8,513 nucleotides of DNA from CAYMTN01 sp964393335 (GCA_964393335.1 CAYMTN010000228.1:1-8513); one strand, 5' to 3'; shown: positions 1-6,201, counted from the stretch's first letter. Program-made: numbers and translations. The notes: a model not told the origin generated them from the sequence alone.

Positions 1-410
1 ATGCTCAGCGCGCCAATTGCTTTACGCACGTTTTGCCGCAGCTCAGTTTGCTCGGTTAATTGATCGGGGGCTTGTTTCATGGGACTTACCAGGCGATCAA
101 TGACATTATCCAGCGATGTGCGCCGGTTCTTGCCGCGTGATAACCAGGTATAGCTCAGGTTGACCGTGACGCGGTACAACCAGGGTGCAAGCGGACGGTC
201 TGTATCGATGCGCTGTGCGTTGGCATACACCTTCAAAAAACAGTCCTGCAAAATATCTTCCGCAACCGCGGGATCACGCACAATCGCCAGCGCAGTTCGA
301 TACACACGAATCCGGTAGCGTTCAAACAGGACACCTAACGCATCCAGGTCCGCGCGCTGCAAACAAGCAATAAGTTCGCCATCCGAAGGAACAAAATCAT
401 CAAAAGACAT
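1..410 (-). CDS. ECF-type RNA polymerase sigma factor, N-terminal part (cut by window edge)
   Basis: This is an extracytoplasmic-function (group 4) sigma-70 factor, which would bind core RNA polymerase and direct it to a small regulon. The reading frame is open from the ATG at 410 to the left edge, giving 136 codons plus two bases. Region 2 covers about residues 25-95: LFERYR near 28-33, the EDILQDCFLKVYAN stretch at 51-64 (region 2.2, core binding) and PLAPWLYRVTVNLSYTWLSR at 73-92 (regions 2.3-2.4, -10 melting and recognition). A linker follows, and region 4 seems to begin near residue 120 but is lost at the edge. GGAGAGG lies four bases before the ATG, which supports this start. The gene diverges from the FHA gene. 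A cognate anti-sigma factor, if present, would lie beyond the edge. The family is clear; the regulon and trigger cannot be read here. Confidence 0.92.
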   Translation of the reverse strand, partial: MSFDDFVPSDGELIACLQRADLDALGVLFERYRIRVYRTALAIVRDPAVAEDILQDCFLKVYANAQRIDTDRPLAPWLYRVTVNLSYTWLSRGKNRRTSLDNVIDRLVSPMKQAPDQLTEQTELRQNVRKAIGALS

Positions 411-434
411 GGAACCTCTCCGCCAACTTATGTA

Positions 435-465
435 ATTATACTGACAAAAACCACATTTGGTTCAA
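435..465 (-). promoter_or_regulatory. Candidate promoter of the sigma-factor gene
   Basis: On the minus strand TTGAAC (465-460) is followed after 19 bases by a consensus TATAAT (440-435). Transcription would start near 428, leaving a short leader with the GGAGAGG ribosome site. The -10 box is perfect, but the spacer is longer than the usual 17. The match is to the housekeeping sigma consensus and does not look like a typical ECF autoregulated promoter. Confidence 0.42.
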
Positions 466-468
466 ATG
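454..468. promoter_or_regulatory. Perfect inverted repeat in the divergent sigma/FHA spacer, possible operator
   Basis: CATTTG (454-459), GTT, CAAATG (463-468) form a perfect 6-bp inverted repeat. It overlaps the candidate -35 box of the sigma gene. A related ATTTGGTAC at 472-480 repeats ATTTGGTTC at 455-463 in direct orientation, 17 bp away. The position suggests a regulator-binding site, but in AT-rich DNA a repeat of this size can arise by chance. Confidence 0.3.
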
Positions 469-513
469 ATAATTTGGTACAATAATGTTCTCGCGTGCTG
501 ATAACGCGCCAGC

Positions 514-519
514 TATAAT
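514..519 (+). promoter_or_regulatory. Candidate -10 box for the FHA gene
   Basis: A consensus TATAAT lies 117 bases before the FHA start codon. No good -35 hexamer sits 16-18 bases upstream (TCGCGT at 491-496). Use of this box would give a leader of about 110 bases. Other weak boxes in the spacer are TACAAT at 478-483 and TATAAA at 561-566, so the true promoter is uncertain. Confidence 0.25.
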
Positions 520-636
520 GTCATCCGGCAGTGGCATCAAAAGCAAATGTATCCTAAGATTATAAAACCTTCTTGTAAATGCTCAAAGAGTTTCTGTGTA
601 AGGGTCTGTTCTGGGCGTCGCACCAGGGGGTGTTGA

Positions 637-1701
637 ATGCAAAAGTGTGCAAACTGCGGGCATCAAAACCGGCCTGGAGTCGTTTTTTGTGAAAACTGTG
701 GCGCAAGCCTGATCGGCAAGCTGCCGCTGGATACCAAATCACTTGAGTCGACCTCAAAAGAGGAAAAGGAACAGCTTGGCGTCGATTCCAGCATCCTCAC
801 CGATGTTAAGATTCAGGGACAGGTGACCTTCAACAAAGGCGACAAACTCCGGTTAGGTATCGAAGGCAGCCCCGACCCAATCGAGTTTGAGCCCAAAGTC
901 GAAACCATCTTCGGGCGGCGCGACCCAGCCACCGGAGCCATGCCCGATATCGATCTCACACCGTTTGCCGGATACCGGATGGGCGTCAGCCGACGGCATG
1001 CAGCCATCCGGCAGGGCGATGATAACACCCTTGATCTGTGGGACCTGGGCAGCAGCAACGGGACGTTTTTGAACAGCCAGCGGTTGAGCGCGCACCGGCC
1101 TTACCGCCTGCATGATGGTGACGAATTACGCCTGGGGCAGATGATCATTCATCTCGCTTTCCAGACAGCGCCCAAACCAGAAACACCCAAAGCACCGGTT
1201 GCTGTACGGGCTGGCCAGGCTGAAGCGGAGCCTCCGGCTGAGGAAAAGGCACCAGCGACCGGCGCTCCTGCAACGGCCAAAGCGCCAGAACCCGCCGAAC
1301 CACAACCTGCCGAGGTCAGCCAGGATTCTACGGCACAGCCTGCCCCGGCTGACGTCAAACCGGAAGCGGGAGAATCCGCTGCGGCGCAGCCCCTGGTTGA
1401 AGCCAAACCCGCCATGCCGGACGAAGCCAAACTCGCCGTATCGGAAGCGACTATGCCGTCGCCACCCGCCGAGGTCAAACCAGACTCGCCTCTCCAAACC
1501 CAACCCGGCGTACCCGATGCGCCCGAAGCGCCGAAGCCTGCGGAGGCTCAACAGCCCCCGGCTGAGGCAAAACAACCTGAACAAGAACCGTCGGTAACGA
1601 CGCCGGTTGACGTGCCAGCCGAGAACGCCAAACCGGAAAACGGCGCGTCCAGCCAACCGGACGGCAAATCACCACCCAAGCCAGATCAGCCACCTGACTG
1701 A
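637..1701 (+). CDS. Zinc-ribbon and FHA-domain protein with Pro/Ala-rich tail
   Basis: The protein has 354 residues in three parts. Residues 4-21 form a zinc ribbon with two CxxC knuckles (C4, C7, C18, C21). Residues about 82-175 form a forkhead-associated domain, a phosphothreonine-binding fold. Its usual landmarks are present: G93-R94, the SRRH motif at 118-121, the GSSNGTFLN stretch at 138-146 and the HDGDELRLG strand at 159-167. Residues about 178-354 are low-complexity and rich in Pro, Ala, Glu and Lys, probably disordered. No signal peptide or membrane segment is visible, so it should be cytoplasmic. AGGGGG at 625-630, six bases before the ATG, supports the start. A terminator follows directly, so it is probably transcribed alone. 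By family it should read the output of a Ser/Thr kinase; the partner is unknown. Zinc-ribbon/FHA proteins are common in Chloroflexota. Confidence 0.88.
   Translation: MQKCANCGHQNRPGVVFCENCGASLIGKLPLDTKSLESTSKEEKEQLGVDSSILTDVKIQGQVTFNKGDKLRLGIEGSPDPIEFEPKVETIFGRRDPATGAMPDIDLTPFAGYRMGVSRRHAAIRQGDDNTLDLWDLGSSNGTFLNSQRLSAHRPYRLHDGDELRLGQMIIHLAFQTAPKPETPKAPVAVRAGQAEAEPPAEEKAPATGAPATAKAPEPAEPQPAEVSQDSTAQPAPADVKPEAGESAAAQPLVEAKPAMPDEAKLAVSEATMPSPPAEVKPDSPLQTQPGVPDAPEAPKPAEAQQPPAEAKQPEQEPSVTTPVDVPAENAKPENGASSQPDGKSPPKPDQPPD
1168..1698 (+). repeat. Degenerate Pro/Ala/Glu/Lys-rich repeat tail of the FHA protein
   Basis: Residues 178-354 carry a loosely repeated unit resembling (A/P)(E/D)(V/A)KP. Examples are ADVKPE at 238-243, VEAKPA at 254-259, AEVKPD at 278-283, AEAKQP at 309-314 and ENAKPE at 329-334. 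Spacing is irregular and codons differ between copies, so this is a diverged protein repeat and not a recent DNA duplication. A disordered linker or a multivalent binding region is the likely role. Confidence 0.6.
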
Positions 1702-1711
1702 TCGGCACACA

Positions 1712-1752
1712 AACAGCGCGGCTGAAACCTCTCAACCACGCTGTTGATTTTT
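1712..1752 (+). terminator. Intrinsic terminator after the FHA gene
   Basis: AACAGCG (1712-1718) pairs with CGCTGTT (1739-1745). Inside, GG/CC and TGA/TCA pairs are interrupted by two mismatches and close a six-base loop (1726-1731). The hairpin is followed by GA and five T (1748-1752). It starts 11 bases after the stop codon. Confidence 0.65.
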
Positions 1753-1784
1753 CCACAGGCTGGGTTGTCACCTTGCCGTGACGC

Positions 1785-2186
1785 TCACCGTCCCAAAATC
1801 CTGATCACGTCGTTCCTGGCGCGGGCGGCGGCGTACAACACCATGCCCATCTTCACGTCTTTTTCGACAAGCACGGCCAATGCAGCGCGGCCCGCCGGAT
1901 ACACGATCATCACGCCATCCTCGCCTTCCATGAGCAGGCGTTCCAGATCACCCTGCGCCAACCGGCCAAGCGTGCGCTCTGCCAACCCGATCAAGGTAGC
2001 CGCCATCGCCGCCACCTGAGGGCTACTGGTAGGATTCTCGGTAAAATTATCATCGTTGCCTGGTGGATAAGCCGATACCAACAAGCCGTCAATGTTGACG
2101 ATCACCGATGCGATGATACCGGGCACCGCCGTATGCAAAGTACGAAGCGTCCGTTCCAGTGTTTCGCTACGATACTCTCTTACCAT
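1785..2186 (-). CDS. Roadblock/LC7 domain protein
   Basis: This 133-residue protein consists of one Roadblock/LC7 domain. The family works as small dimers that bind Ras-like GTPases such as MglA, acting as GTPase-activating or scaffold subunits. Typical features are PGIIASVIVNIDGLLVSA at 22-39 with the conserved DG, an alanine-rich helix at 59-76 (AAMAATLIGLAERTLGRL region), the GEDGVMIVYPAG strand pair at 88-99, and LAVLVEKDVKMGMVLYAA at 103-120. The frame extends 11 codons further upstream, but the ATG at 2186 is preceded by GGGAGAAA and matches the usual domain start, so I chose it. The gene is downstream of hutU on the same strand, 68 bp away, and converges on the FHA gene. No GTPase is present in the window. 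Its role is unknown; polarity, motility or signalling are only family-level possibilities. Confidence 0.85.
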   Translation of the reverse strand: MVREYRSETLERTLRTLHTAVPGIIASVIVNIDGLLVSAYPPGNDDNFTENPTSSPQVAAMAATLIGLAERTLGRLAQGDLERLLMEGEDGVMIVYPAGRAALAVLVEKDVKMGMVLYAAARARNDVIRILGR

Positions 2187-2218
2187 CGGTTTCTCCCACA
2201 GCGCAAAAGCCCAAACCA

Positions 2219-2248
2219 AGTATAGCGTAGGTCCGGATTCTGGACCAA
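2219..2248 (-). promoter_or_regulatory. Candidate promoter of the Roadblock gene
   Basis: On the minus strand TTGGTC (2248-2243) is followed after 18 bases by TATACT (2224-2219). A 5-bp inverted repeat, GGTCC/GGACC (2230-2234 and 2242-2246), overlaps the -35 side and begins just after the hutU stop. If used, the Roadblock gene is transcribed apart from hutU. The -35 match is weak. Confidence 0.35.
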
Positions 2249-2254
2249 GTGGGG

Positions 2255-3901
2255 CTATTTCATCATCGGTATCTTGAGATTGTGCCGTTTGGCAGCCGCG
2301 ATAGCCTCAGGATACCCCGCGTCAACGTGCCGCGCAATGCCCATACCCGGATCAGTGGTCAGGACGCGCTGCAAACGGCGCGCGGCTTCGGGCGTGCCGT
2401 CCGCCACGATCACCTGTCCGGCATGCTGGCTGTAACCAATACCCACCCCGCCCCCGTGATGAAAACTCACCCAGGTTGCGCCGCCGACCGCGTTGATCAG
2501 CGCGTTGAGGATCGCCCAGTCCGACACCGCGTCAGACCCGTCGAGCATACCTTCCGTTTCGCGGTTAGGGGATGCCACCGAACCGGAGTCCAGGTGATCG
2601 CGGCCAATCACAATCGGCGCAGCGACCTCACCGGATGCGACGAGTTCATTAAACGCCAGCCCTGCTCTGGCACGCTCGCCATACCCCAACCAGCAGATAC
2701 GGGCCGGCAGTCCCTGGAACTCGACTTCCCGCTGCGCCAGTTTGATCCAGCGCGTGAGGTGTTCATCTTCAGGGAACAAGTTGAGGATCGTTTCATCCGT
2801 GCGGTAAATATCGTCCGGATCGCCGGACAACGCCACCCAGCGAAACGGACCTTTGCCTTCGCAAAACAGGGGGCGGATATAGGCGGGAACAAACCCGGGA
2901 TAATCGAACGCATTCTTGACACCTTCGTCAAACGCAACCTGGCGAAGATTATTGCCATAATCAAAAACAACCGATCCGCGCGCCTGAAAATCGAGCATCG
3001 CCTGGCAGTGAAGCGCCATCGTTTGACGGGCACAGCGCTGGTACCCGGTGGGGTCTTGCTGGCGCAGCGCCAGCGCCTGGTCGAAGGGCATTCCGTGTGG
3101 CACGTACGACAGGGCATCGTGTGCCGAGGTCTGGTCGGTCACCACGTCGGGCACGATTCCACGTCTGACCAGCTCCGGGAACACATCAGCCGCGTTGCCG
3201 ATCAACCCGACTGACAGCGGTTCGCGGCGCTCTTTGGCAGCCATGACACGCATGAGCGCGTCGTCCAGATCGCCGGTGACCTGATCGACGTAGCGCATCC
3301 GCAAGCGGCGCTGCGCCATGTGCGGATCCACCTCAACGATCAGCGCAACGCCTTCGTTCATCGTGACGGCCAATGGCTGCGCGCCGCCCATCTCGCCCAG
3401 TCCCGCCGTCAGGACCAGCTTACCTTCTAGACTGCCCCACCCTTCTTGGCGGGCCAGCGAACCGAGCGTTTCATACGTGCCCTGCAGAATCCCCTGCGTG
3501 CCGATATAAATCCACGAGCCAGCCGTCATCTGCCCGTACATGATCAGGCCCTGGCGCTCCAACTCGTTAAAATGCTCTTGAGTGGCCCAATGAGGAACGA
3601 GATTCGAATTCGCAATGAGCACACGCGGCGCATCCGGGTGAGATTTGAACACGGCCACCGGTTTGCCGGACTGGACCATCAATGTTTCGTCGTTTTCGAG
3701 GGTACGCAGGGCGTCAACAATCGCGTCAAATGCATCCCAATTGCGCGCCGCCCGCCCGCGCCCACCATACACGATCAGGTTATCGGGGTCTTTGGCAACA
3801 TCCGGGTCGAGGTTGTTCATTAACATGCGCAAAGCGGCTTCTTGCAGCCACCCTTTGCAGCTTAACCGGGTACCGCGCGGGGCATGAATCACACGTGACA
3901 T
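2255..3901 (-). CDS. hutU: Urocanate hydratase (urocanase)
   Basis: Urocanate hydratase (EC 4.2.1.49) converts urocanate to 4-imidazolone-5-propionate, the second step of histidine degradation, using tightly bound NAD+ as electrophile. The 548 residues match the usual full length of about 550. Family landmarks are APRGTRLSCKGW at 7-18, YGGRGRAARNW at 45-55, TAGLGEMGGAQ at 165-175 (NAD-binding Rossmann region), DQTSAHDALSY at 256-266, the urocanase signature FQGLPARICWLGYGER at 395-410 with its conserved cysteine C403, and HHGGGVGIGYSQHAG at 481-495. The enzyme should be cytosolic and dimeric. GGAGAG lies six bases before the ATG at 3901, supporting the start. No other hut gene is in the window: the downstream neighbour is a Roadblock gene and the divergent neighbour an aldo/keto reductase. 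All key motifs are intact. Confidence 0.97.
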   Translation of the reverse strand: MSRVIHAPRGTRLSCKGWLQEAALRMLMNNLDPDVAKDPDNLIVYGGRGRAARNWDAFDAIVDALRTLENDETLMVQSGKPVAVFKSHPDAPRVLIANSNLVPHWATQEHFNELERQGLIMYGQMTAGSWIYIGTQGILQGTYETLGSLARQEGWGSLEGKLVLTAGLGEMGGAQPLAVTMNEGVALIVEVDPHMAQRRLRMRYVDQVTGDLDDALMRVMAAKERREPLSVGLIGNAADVFPELVRRGIVPDVVTDQTSAHDALSYVPHGMPFDQALALRQQDPTGYQRCARQTMALHCQAMLDFQARGSVVFDYGNNLRQVAFDEGVKNAFDYPGFVPAYIRPLFCEGKGPFRWVALSGDPDDIYRTDETILNLFPEDEHLTRWIKLAQREVEFQGLPARICWLGYGERARAGLAFNELVASGEVAAPIVIGRDHLDSGSVASPNRETEGMLDGSDAVSDWAILNALINAVGGATWVSFHHGGGVGIGYSQHAGQVIVADGTPEAARRLQRVLTTDPGMGIARHVDAGYPEAIAAAKRHNLKIPMMK

Positions 3902-3924
3902 GCGTTTCTCTCCAAAATACCATC

Positions 3925-3944
3925 TAACAAATATTTATTGGTTA
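3925..3944. promoter_or_regulatory. Imperfect 20-bp palindrome upstream of hutU, possible operator
   Basis: TAACAAATAT and TTATTGGTTA form a palindrome in which 8 of 10 positions per half-site match, with the outer TAAC/GTTA arms perfect. It is centred about 33 bases before the hutU start and covers the candidate -10 box. A repressor site is plausible. It does not closely resemble the GntR-type HutC operator as I remember it. Confidence 0.35.
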
Positions 3945-3958
3945 TTCTATCACTTCAA
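3930..3958 (-). promoter_or_regulatory. Candidate promoter of hutU
   Basis: On the minus strand TTGAAG (3958-3953) is followed after 17 bases by AATATT (3935-3930). Each hexamer matches four of six consensus bases. A start near 3923 would leave a leader of about 22 bases containing the GGAGAG ribosome site. The -10 box falls inside the 20-bp palindrome. Confidence 0.35.
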
Positions 3959-4001
3959 GCCGAAAAAGACAGCCGTTACTCCGGTCATAGGAACGGGCGA
4001 C

Positions 4002-4035
4002 GTGGAAAAGTTCGCGCGTTATTGTACAATTGACA
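4002..4035 (+). promoter_or_regulatory. Candidate promoter and palindrome upstream of the aldo/keto reductase
   Basis: GTGGAA (4002-4007) and TACAAT (4025-4030) are 17 bases apart and form a weak promoter for the plus-strand reductase gene. The -10 lies within a perfect 10-bp palindrome, ATTGTACAAT (4021-4030), which could be an operator. A consensus TTGACA (4030-4035) overlaps its end, but only a poor -10 (CACAAG, 4053-4058) follows it at the right distance. Confidence 0.32.
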
Positions 4036-4113
4036 TGGGGACCGTTACCGCTCACAAGGCAAACTTCCCGGCCCTGCTGCCTATGTCACGATGATTAAAA
4101 GGAGTTTTACGCC

Positions 4114-5082
4114 ATGCAATACACGTACCTCGGACGTACCGGGCTGAAGGTCAGCCGCCTGTGCCTCGGCACGATGAACTTTGGCCCTTACACTACCGAA
4201 CAAGACAGCTTCGCCATCATGGATCGCGCCCTGGAGGTAGGCATCAACTTTTTTGACACGGCCAATGTTTATGGTCGCAAAAAGGGTGAGGGCATCACCG
4301 AGCATATTATCGGGCACTGGCTGGCCCAGGGCGACGGACGCCGTGAAAAGATCGTGCTTGCGACCAAAGTGTACGGTGAGATGGGCGAAGGGCCGAACGA
4401 ATCCCGGCTCTCTGCTTACCACATCAAACGCGCCTGTGAAGAAAGCCTGCGCCGTCTGCAAACCGACCATATCGATCTCTACCAGATGCACCACATTGAC
4501 CGCCGGACTCCCTGGGAAGAAATCTGGCAGGCGATGGAACAGCTCGTGCAGGAAGGCAAAGTGATCTACGTAGGCAGCAGCAACTTCGCCGGGTGGCACA
4601 TCGCACGGGCCAACAGCGCTGCCGCCCAGCGCCACTTCATGGGCCTCGTCAGCGAACAGAGCCTGTACAATCTCTCGGCCCGCACCATCGAGCTTGAGGT
4701 GATCCCCGCCTGCGAAGCGTACGGCCTGGGACTGATTCCCTGGAGTCCGCTGGCGGGTGGCATGTTGGTCGGATTGGCCCAACTCAACGAAGGGCGGCGG
4801 AAAGAGGACTGGGTTCAGGAACGTATTGAGAAAAATCGCCCACAATTGGAGCGGTATGAAGCATTCTGCAACGACCTGGAAGAAAAACCCGCCGACGTGG
4901 CGCTTTCCTGGCTGCTGAGCAACCCGGTCGTGACCGCGCCGATCATCGGCCCGCGCATGATGAGCCAGCTTGAAGGCAGCCTGCGCGCGCTTGAGATTCA
5001 GCTTACTGACGACGCGCTGAAAACGCTTGACGACATCTGGCCCGGCCCCGGCGGCGCTGCCCCCGAAGCCTACGCCTGGTAG
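4114..5082 (+). CDS. Aldo/keto reductase family oxidoreductase
   Basis: The product is a 322-residue NAD(P)H-dependent aldo/keto reductase, a TIM-barrel enzyme that reduces aldehydes or ketones in the cytosol. The catalytic tetrad is complete: D48 and Y53 in FDTANVYG, K85 in VLATKVYG, and H126 in LYQMHHID. VGSSNFAGW at 153-161, EQSLYNL at 181-187 and PWSPLAGGML at 209-218 are typical family strands. The cofactor-binding loop near the C-terminus reads IIGPRMMSQLEGSL at 277-290, with R281 and Q285 in the expected places. The C-terminal WPGPGGAAPEAYAW is shared with many bacterial members. The substrate cannot be predicted. AAAAGGAG (4097-4104), nine bases before the ATG, supports the start. The gene stands alone between a divergent spacer shared with hutU and a strong terminator, so it is probably monocistronic. 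Confidence 0.93.
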   Translation: MQYTYLGRTGLKVSRLCLGTMNFGPYTTEQDSFAIMDRALEVGINFFDTANVYGRKKGEGITEHIIGHWLAQGDGRREKIVLATKVYGEMGEGPNESRLSAYHIKRACEESLRRLQTDHIDLYQMHHIDRRTPWEEIWQAMEQLVQEGKVIYVGSSNFAGWHIARANSAAAQRHFMGLVSEQSLYNLSARTIELEVIPACEAYGLGLIPWSPLAGGMLVGLAQLNEGRRKEDWVQERIEKNRPQLERYEAFCNDLEEKPADVALSWLLSNPVVTAPIIGPRMMSQLEGSLRALEIQLTDDALKTLDDIWPGPGGAAPEAYAW

Positions 5083-5093
5083 ACCCATCGATC

Positions 5094-5130
5094 AAAAAAC
5101 AGGGCAGGTGATCCCGGCCTGCCCTGTTTT
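5094..5130. terminator. Strong bidirectional intrinsic terminator
   Basis: AAAACAGGGCAGG (5096-5108) pairs perfectly with CCTGCCCTGTTTT (5118-5130) around a nine-base loop. There is an A tract on the left (5094-5099) and a T tract on the right (5127-5130). It lies between the convergent aldo/keto reductase and lspA genes and can stop transcription from both sides. Confidence 0.9.
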
Positions 5131-5145
5131 CGCACAACACTGTTC

Positions 5146-5742
5146 TTATCCTAAAAGAGCTTTTTTCTCGTCAGACGGATCACGTTTTTCGGATGGCATG
5201 TGCGTCGCTCTCGCCCGCTGTGTGACCTGGTATTCTTCCCAGAGCATCACAAGCGCCAACAACACGACGCCGACGACAATGCAGCTATCCGCCACGTTGA
5301 ACACCGGCCAGTATTCGACGTTGAAGAAGTCCACCACGTAACCCAACCGCACGCGATCAATGACATTGCCAAGTGCCCCGCCCAACTGCAGCCCCAACGC
5401 TAACCGTACCAGCCACGCGCTGCCGGAAAGCTGGCGATAGTAGTAAATGATCACCACAGACACGATCACCGCAATGATCAGAAAAATCGATCCACCTTGG
5501 GGGAACAGTCCGAACGCCGCGCCGGTGTTATGCACGTGGGTAAAACGAAACACCGGCTCAACCGCATCAATGGGCATCCACGACCGGTGCAGAGCAAGGT
5601 GAGCCACGACATACGCCTTACTCACCTGGTCCGCGAAAACCGTGAGCACGGTCACGAGTACAAGAAACAGCCACCACCATGCACTCCCGGCAAAAAATGG
5701 CCGCCTGATACGTTGTGTCTGCTTGTGTGTGTCTTCCACCAT
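5146..5742 (-). CDS. lspA: Lipoprotein signal peptidase (signal peptidase II)
   Basis: LspA is the inner-membrane aspartyl protease that removes the signal peptide from prolipoproteins after diacylglyceryl modification. From the ATG at 5742 it has 198 residues. The family motifs are present: the ADQVSK motif at 37-42, HNTGAAFG at 71-78, GNVIDR at 125-130, VVDFF at 136-140 with catalytic D138, and FNVADS at 148-153 with catalytic D152. Four hydrophobic segments are visible at about 23-37, 84-101, 110-125 and 153-169. Cytosolic extensions at both ends, the C-terminal one charged, make it longer than the usual 150-170 residues. A GTG one codon earlier (5745) is possible, but the ATG overlaps the TraR/DksA-like stop codon by one base (TGATG), a sign of translational coupling. 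It is the last gene of the block and ends just before the bidirectional terminator. Confidence 0.95.
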   Translation of the reverse strand: MVEDTHKQTQRIRRPFFAGSAWWWLFLVLVTVLTVFADQVSKAYVVAHLALHRSWMPIDAVEPVFRFTHVHNTGAAFGLFPQGGSIFLIIAVIVSVVIIYYYRQLSGSAWLVRLALGLQLGGALGNVIDRVRLGYVVDFFNVEYWPVFNVADSCIVVGVVLLALVMLWEEYQVTQRARATHMPSEKRDPSDEKKALLG

Positions 5743-6101
5743 CACATCCCGGCGCGATAATCACGCGTTTCGGCGCAACGCATACACAATTCCGTGTACG
5801 GGATGGCCTCCAAACGCGCGATATCGATTTCGCGGCCACACTCTTCACAGATGCCATACATCCCGGTTTCAAACTTGGCGAGCGCTTCTTCCACCTGGCG
5901 CAGCCGGGTTTTGACGGCTTTTAGGGTCGAAGCATCTATCGTCTGGTCATAGACCATCGTCGCGTCGTCGGCCTGATGGTTGGTGTAACCGGTGCCGGAG
6001 ATATCCAGCACGTCGGCGGTTTGCATCTGCTCCAATTTGATCTGATATGTCTCACGCAAATCGAGCAATACGTGGTGTAGCTCTGCTTTTGTCGTCGTCA
6101 T
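5742..6101 (-). CDS. TraR/DksA-family zinc-finger protein, YlyA/YteA-like
   Basis: The protein has 119 residues. An N-terminal helical part (about 5-75) is followed by a C4 zinc finger (C85, C88, C106, C109) in the YGICEECGREI and YTELCMRCAE contexts. The family binds RNA polymerase through the secondary channel or uses a related mode to change promoter output. The NHQADDAT segment at 41-48 resembles the NHPAD motif of the Gram-positive YteA/YlyA branch more than proteobacterial DksA. Two acidic residues (D45, D46) lie in this central segment, but whether they do the job of the DksA coiled-coil tip is unknown. The gene lies between ileS and lspA, as ylyA does in Bacillus subtilis. The start at 6101 has only a weak GAGGG upstream. 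Its regulon is unknown. Confidence 0.88.
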   Translation of the reverse strand: MTTTKAELHHVLLDLRETYQIKLEQMQTADVLDISGTGYTNHQADDATMVYDQTIDASTLKAVKTRLRQVEEALAKFETGMYGICEECGREIDIARLEAIPYTELCMRCAETRDYRAGM

Positions 6102-6163
6102 GGACCAAAGCCCTCATTATCCAACAATACGGGTTAAACCATCTACACGCCAGTCATTAACGC

Positions 6164-6187
6164 GCTGTTCTCATTGTAGCGAACAGC
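6164..6187. promoter_or_regulatory. Perfect inverted repeat bracketing the traR-lspA -10 box
   Basis: GCTGTTC (6164-6170) and GAACAGC (6181-6187) are exact inverse copies separated by ten bases. On the minus strand the intervening bases contain TACAAT, the best candidate -10 box for the downstream genes. No T run follows on either side, so this is not a terminator. An operator is the more natural reading. Confidence 0.42.
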
Positions 6188-6201
6188 AGAGGGACCGGCA
6201 A
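6173..6201 (-). promoter_or_regulatory. Candidate promoter of the TraR/DksA-like - lspA pair
   Basis: On the minus strand TTGCCG (6201-6196) and TACAAT (6178-6173) are exactly 17 bases apart, with four and five consensus matches. Transcription would begin near 6166, giving a leader of about 65 bases before the TraR/DksA-like start. The first two bases of the -35 box are the end of the T tract of the ileS terminator. Confidence 0.5.

Noticed and set aside
185..373. 62-codon plus-strand frame opposite the sigma factor
   Set aside because: The opposite frame reads as a clear sigma region 2, and this one has no ribosome site or domain.
1126..1656. 176-codon minus-strand frame and other overlapping frames opposite the FHA tail
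   Set aside because: The Arg/Gly/Phe-rich composition is what the reverse complement of Pro/Ala/Glu/Lys codons gives.
1767..1782. GTCAC/GTGAC hairpin just after the Roadblock gene
   Set aside because: The stem is only 5 bp and no T run follows on the minus strand, so it does not support a terminator call.
2249..3214. 321-codon open frame opposite hutU
   Set aside because: This is an antisense shadow. HutU is complete and well conserved on the other strand, and this frame shows no domain.
4081..5088. 335-codon minus-strand frame covering the whole aldo/keto reductase gene
   Set aside because: It spans the entire reductase, which suggested an overlapping gene. It has no domain, no ribosome site that I can see, and it mirrors the codon pattern of the real gene.
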